From: Lactarius indigo
Lineage: Eukaryota > Basidiomycota > Agaricomycetes > Russulales > Russulaceae
Length of the DNA stretch: 64,000 nt
Reading direction: 5' to 3'
Assembly: GCA_025766275.1 (NCBI GenBank)
Contig: JAFKAC010000148.1
Location: 50,683-114,682 of the forward strand
Below, piece after piece: positions 60,830 to 64,000 of this stretch. A model generated the notes under the pieces. That model did not search any database, had not been told where the DNA came from, and worked only from the letters and a program-made list of their open reading frames with translations. The first letter of the stretch is position 1; each line of letters starts with the position of its first letter. The position numbers and the translations under genes were made by a program.

Positions 60830-61290
60830 ATGGTGGCATGAGGGCCTTGCATAGCATGTCGGGGTGGTGTGGGGGCAGGCTGGCAGTGACAAAGTCTTGA
60901 AGAGGTGTGCCGGGGCAGTAGTAGTGTCAGGGTCTTGAAGCCACTTGCATGCTCTGATAAGGCGGCATGGGGGGTCAGTGGTGGCGGGGTCTTGCATGGC
61001 ATATTGGGGCGGCGTGGCGCCAGTGGTGGCAGATGTGCTGGGGTGGTGAGGTGGGTTGGTGGTGCAGGGTCTTGCATGCTGCATTGGGGTGGCATGGCGG
61101 GTCGGCCATGGTGGCAGCAGGTAGTGTTGCCGTGGCTTGGCTCAGCTTGGCTTGGCTCAGCTAAGCACAGCTCGACCAAAAAAGGACGAGCTGAGCTGAG
61201 CCACTCCAAATTGAGCTGGCTCAAGCTAGGCTGAGCCAGCTCAAGCCACCCAAAAGTACGAATAGAAAATTGTACCTTTTTGGGTAGCCT
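60830..61290. repeat. Degenerate G-rich minisatellite and AGCT-rich inverted repeats
   Basis: Units around TCTTGCATG..GGGGTGGCATGGCGG recur roughly every 90 bp between 60840 and 61110. They are followed by runs of GGCTTGGCTCAGC/GAGCTGAGCC. A 13-bp inverted repeat with an 8-nt loop lies at 61211-61244 (TTGAGCTGGCTCA and TGAGCCAGCTCAA), capable of a hairpin. Confidence 0.55.
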
Positions 61291-61340
61291 GAGTCAGCCA
61301 AGCCAACGAAACCACATTGGAGGTCTAACGCATGTGAATT

Positions 61341-61949
61341 TGTTGATAAGTGACCCTTGCGCACTTAGCGGCTCATATGGACCGGACTTGCAGCATGGAC
61401 TGCTTTAGATTAGATTAATTGGACTTGTAGATTACTTACATTTGATCTGTACAATCTAGCGCTTATCATTGCGTCATGTATGACATCACTGTACCTTATG
61501 ATATCATAGATCCAGACTCTGCGTTGTATTCAACGCCTTTGTACTTTCCTTTGTTCTATCTTTATCATGATATCATTATGATGTCATTTACCTCTGGACT
61601 CTCTTTGTTCTGCGCTCCTTGTTCTCCATTAGCACACTCTTTTGTCCCACATGTAGAACAACGTCTCTTGTACTCTGTGACCCTATGTTACTTCTCTTGT
61701 ACTAGTGTCACTCTCCGTATAGTATAAGTAGTAGGCTTGTACGCTCCTGGTCCACATCAGTTCCTCACTGCTGTGTGCCAGGTATGTTCCCTCTTCTCCA
61801 ATGTATTATCAGTTCCTCACTGCTGTGTGCCAGATTTCCACTTTGCTTCACTCTGCTTGACGCCCCTGTGCTGCTTCCAGTCACACTCTATATCTCACCA
61901 CAGTCTTATCAGTTCACTGTGAGTATAGTTCTTATGTGTCTGTTCATCA
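61341..61949 (+). mobile_element. Solo LTR, copy 3 (609 bp), TSD GAATT
   Basis: It begins TGTTGATAAGTGACC and ends CTGTTCATCA on the plus strand, the inverse orientation of copies 1 and 2. GAATT lies at 61336-61340 and at 61950-61954. It carries a 26-bp direct repeat (ATCAGTTCCTCACTGC..) at 61756-61781 and 61808-61833, which the other two copies have only once; this explains most of its greater length. Confidence 0.9.
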
Positions 61950-62139
61950 GAATTCGACCCTCAAATTGTACAGACAAGTCAAGCCCTGGGTCTGAAGATT
62001 CAAATCCCCCCCCGTCGTCCCTCCTCTGCACAAACTGGCCAGAGGTCTGCGCGCTGTCTGCGCGCTGTTCGCGTTGTCCGCCCGCCGACCTCTGGCCTTT
62101 TATGTGCTCTCGCCGCCCCTCGTCGCCACTCGCTGCTGC

Positions 62140-63330
62140 TTGCTCTCTCTGGTTGCTGCTCATCGCTGCTCGTCACCGCTCATCGCCACTCGCCGCCCCT
62201 CGCTCGCTCTGGTCGCCGCTCGTCGCCGCTCGCCTGCTCTGGTCGCGCTCATCACCCCTTGCTGCCCCTTGCTGCTCTGGTTGCCGCTCGTCGCCGCTCG
62301 CTGCTCGTCACTCGCTCTGGTTGCCGCTCACCTGCTCTGGTCGCTGCTCACCTGCTCTGGTCGCCGCTCGTCACCCCTTGCTGCCCCTTGCCTGCTCTGG
62401 TCGCCGCTCATCGCCCCTTGCCGCCCCTCACCTGCTCTGGTCACTGCTCGTCGCCCCTCACTGCCCCTCACCTGCTTTGGTCGCCACTCGTCGCCGCTTG
62501 CCTGCTCTGGTCGCCACTCGCCGCCGCTCGCCTGCTCTGGTCGCCACTCGCCGCCGCTCGCCTGCTCTGGTCGCCACTTGCCGCTGCTTGCCTGCTCTGG
62601 TTGCCACTTGCTGCTGCTCGCCTGCTCTGGTTGCCACTCGCCACTGCTCACCTGCTCTGGTCGCCACTCGCCACCGCTCGCTCGCTGCTGGTCACCACTC
62701 GCCGCCGCTCGCCTGCTCTGGTCGCCACTCATCGCCCCTCGCCGCCCCTCGCTCTGGTCGCCGCTCGTCGCCCCTCACTCTGGTCGCCGCCTGTCGCCGC
62801 TCGCTGCTCGTCACTCGCTCTGGTTGCCACTCGCCTGCTCTGGTCGCCGCTCGTCACCCCTCGCCGCCCCTTGCCTGCTCTGGTCGCCACTCATCGCCCC
62901 TTGCCGCCCCTCACCTGCTCTGGTCACCGCTCGTCGCCCCTCGCTGCCCCTCACCTGCTTTGGTCGCCACTCGTCGCCGCTCGCCGCCGCTCGCCTGCTC
63001 TGGTCGCCACTCGCCGCCACTCACCTGCTCTGGTCGCCACTCACCGCTGCTCGCCTGCTCTGGTTGCCACTCACCGCTGCTCGCCTGCTCTGGTCGCCAC
63101 TCACCGCTGCTCGCCTGCTCTGGTCGCCACTCACCGCCGCTTGCCTGCTCTGGTCGCCACTCACCGCCGCTTGCCTGCTCTGGTCGCCACTCACCACCGC
63201 TCGCCTGCTCTGGTCGCCACTCGCCGCTGCTCGCCTGCTCTGGTCGCCACTCGTTGCCCCTTGCCACCCCTCGCTCTGGTCGCCGCTCATCGCCCCTCAC
63301 TCTGGTCGCCACCTGTCGCTGCCCATCGCC
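62140..63330. repeat. GC-rich 30-bp minisatellite, about 35 units
   Basis: The unit CTGCTCTGGTCGCCACTCGC plus CGCCGCTCGC (30 bp) repeats with substitutions and some shortened units. The core blocks at 62500-62740 and 62980-63250 are nearly regular. A higher-order duplication of about 0.5 kb links 62300-62500 to 62800-63000. Because the unit is a multiple of 3 and stop-free, all three forward frames stay open for more than 1.3 kb and encode 10-residue repeats such as SPALVATRRR. Reverse frames give WRPEQASGGE repeats. No start, splice or motif supports a gene. Confidence 0.9.
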
Positions 63331-63682
63331 ACTCCTCTGGCCACCGCGCAGCCGTTGGTGCTGCTGCCACCACCCTCGCTGTCACCGCCACCACCGCCCT
63401 TGCGTCGCCGCCGCCACCACCACTACCACCCTCCTGCCGGCTGGCACCCACCCACCTTCGGACGACCATCGGGTGCCCCTGGATGCCTCGGACGCCCTCG
63501 GAAGGCCTCGGACAGCCCTCGCGCACCCTCCTCTTGCCCCTCCACACCCCCTTTCTCTTCCCACCCCCTTTTCCCTCTCTGGCCACCCCAGGTGAGTCGC
63601 ACAGGTCCCCTACTTTTATGTAGTTCATTCCTAGGTACAAATACATGTATATAGCCTTGTTGCAAATAAATTTCTCTTTAAA
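63331..63682. other. C-rich end of minisatellite region and A+T-rich spacer
   Basis: The repeat fades into a Pro/Ala/Ser-coding C-rich stretch up to about 63590 and then a short A+T-rich spacer. No gene is supported. Confidence 0.35.
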
Positions 63683-64000
63683 CTACTGCTCACTAATGCC
63701 CCTGAGATAAGCCCTCAAGTCCTCAACTGGTCTGACTGCCTCCATTCCCTCCAGCTCTTCCATTTCATCCTTCTCTCCAAGCCCTTCAGTAAAATTGAGT
63801 TCCCTTTTATACTTTGCCTGGAACTTGAGTATCTGTATGCCTTCCATGCTGCCTGGCTTAAGGTGGTTCCTCCTGGCTCTAGCTGTCTCCTTGCTTGCTG
63901 AGAAGACATGCTCACATGGGACTGAAGTGGCTTGAATGGGGAGTAAGTCCATGGCAAGCTTGAAGAGTGTTGGCCACTTTTTCTGGTGTTCCTGCCATTC
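63683..64000 (-). mobile_element. hAT-family transposase, C-terminal fragment cut by window edge
   Basis: The minus strand is open from the right edge: WQEHQKKWPTLFKLAMDLLP, then IQATSVPCEHVFSASKETAR and RRNHLKPGSMEGIQILKF. This is the hAT dimerisation domain (Dimer_Tnp_hAT), with the conserved P-A/T-S..E..FS pattern. The stop is at 63683-63685 after ISEQ. The catalytic part lies outside the window, so whether the copy is complete cannot be told. Confidence 0.85.

Noticed and set aside
62140..63330. CRISPR array
   Set aside because: Repeats are contiguous with no distinct spacers, units vary, and the genome is eukaryotic. It is a minisatellite.
61775..63595. 606-residue protein-coding gene over the minisatellite
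   Set aside because: The frame begins inside a solo LTR and exists only because the 30-bp unit has no stops; two other frames are equally open.

Overview
The window is nuclear DNA from a filamentous basidiomycete, most likely an Agaricomycete. Genes are dense and split by many introns of about 42-80 bp with GT..AG ends and small exons. The gene set is that of such fungi: an F-box/LRR protein, HP1, an NTO1/BRPF-type reader, Y14, DUF2015 and large RING ligases. I see no operon, CRISPR array, prokaryotic cassette or convincing tRNA. Gene models were joined by hand from reading frames and splice signals, so internal exon ends are approximate unless a position is given.

Layout. 1-5 kb: the 3'-truncated F-box/LRR gene, a chorismate-lyase-like gene and a DUF2015 gene, with a gene-poor gap between the last two. 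5.5-12 kb: a CUE/Smr nuclease-like gene, a KAT14-type GNAT acetyltransferase, and a SIR2/HST1 sirtuin facing it with 25 bp between stop codons. 12-17 kb: two divergent uncharacterised genes, one of which encodes a membrane-anchored helical protein. 17-25 kb: degraded exon-like fragments, HP1, the exon-junction protein Y14, a MYND protein, exosome RRP4 and an acidic small protein. 25-38 kb: a TFIIIC delta/zinc-finger subunit, the ER ubiquitin ligase DOA10, and a second RING protein convergent to it. 38-46 kb: a RidA-type deaminase, a frame-broken old-yellow-enzyme gene, argininosuccinate synthase and the PI3-kinase VPS34. 46-53.6 kb: an NTO1/BRPF scaffold and an ER disulfide isomerase ending in KDEL.

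At about 53.6 kb the window changes sharply into a repeat-rich region that runs to the end. It holds three solo LTRs of one family, each with its own perfect 5-bp target-site duplication, an imperfect tandem array, a truncated Ty3/gypsy RNase H-integrase fragment, a GC-rich 30-bp minisatellite with long open frames in all three forward frames, and the C-terminal end of a hAT transposase cut by the window edge.

The conserved genes serve several unrelated housekeeping pathways: chromatin acetylation and deacetylation, heterochromatin binding, RNA surveillance, Pol III transcription, ER quality control, phosphoinositide signalling and arginine synthesis. Four or five are chromatin factors, which may be chance. 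I found no clear evidence of a wholly new biological system. The observations most worth checking are the solo LTRs, the overlapping-frame minisatellite, the acetyltransferase/sirtuin convergent pair, a GC-AG intron in the DUF2015 gene, and two loci whose frames break at homopolymers.
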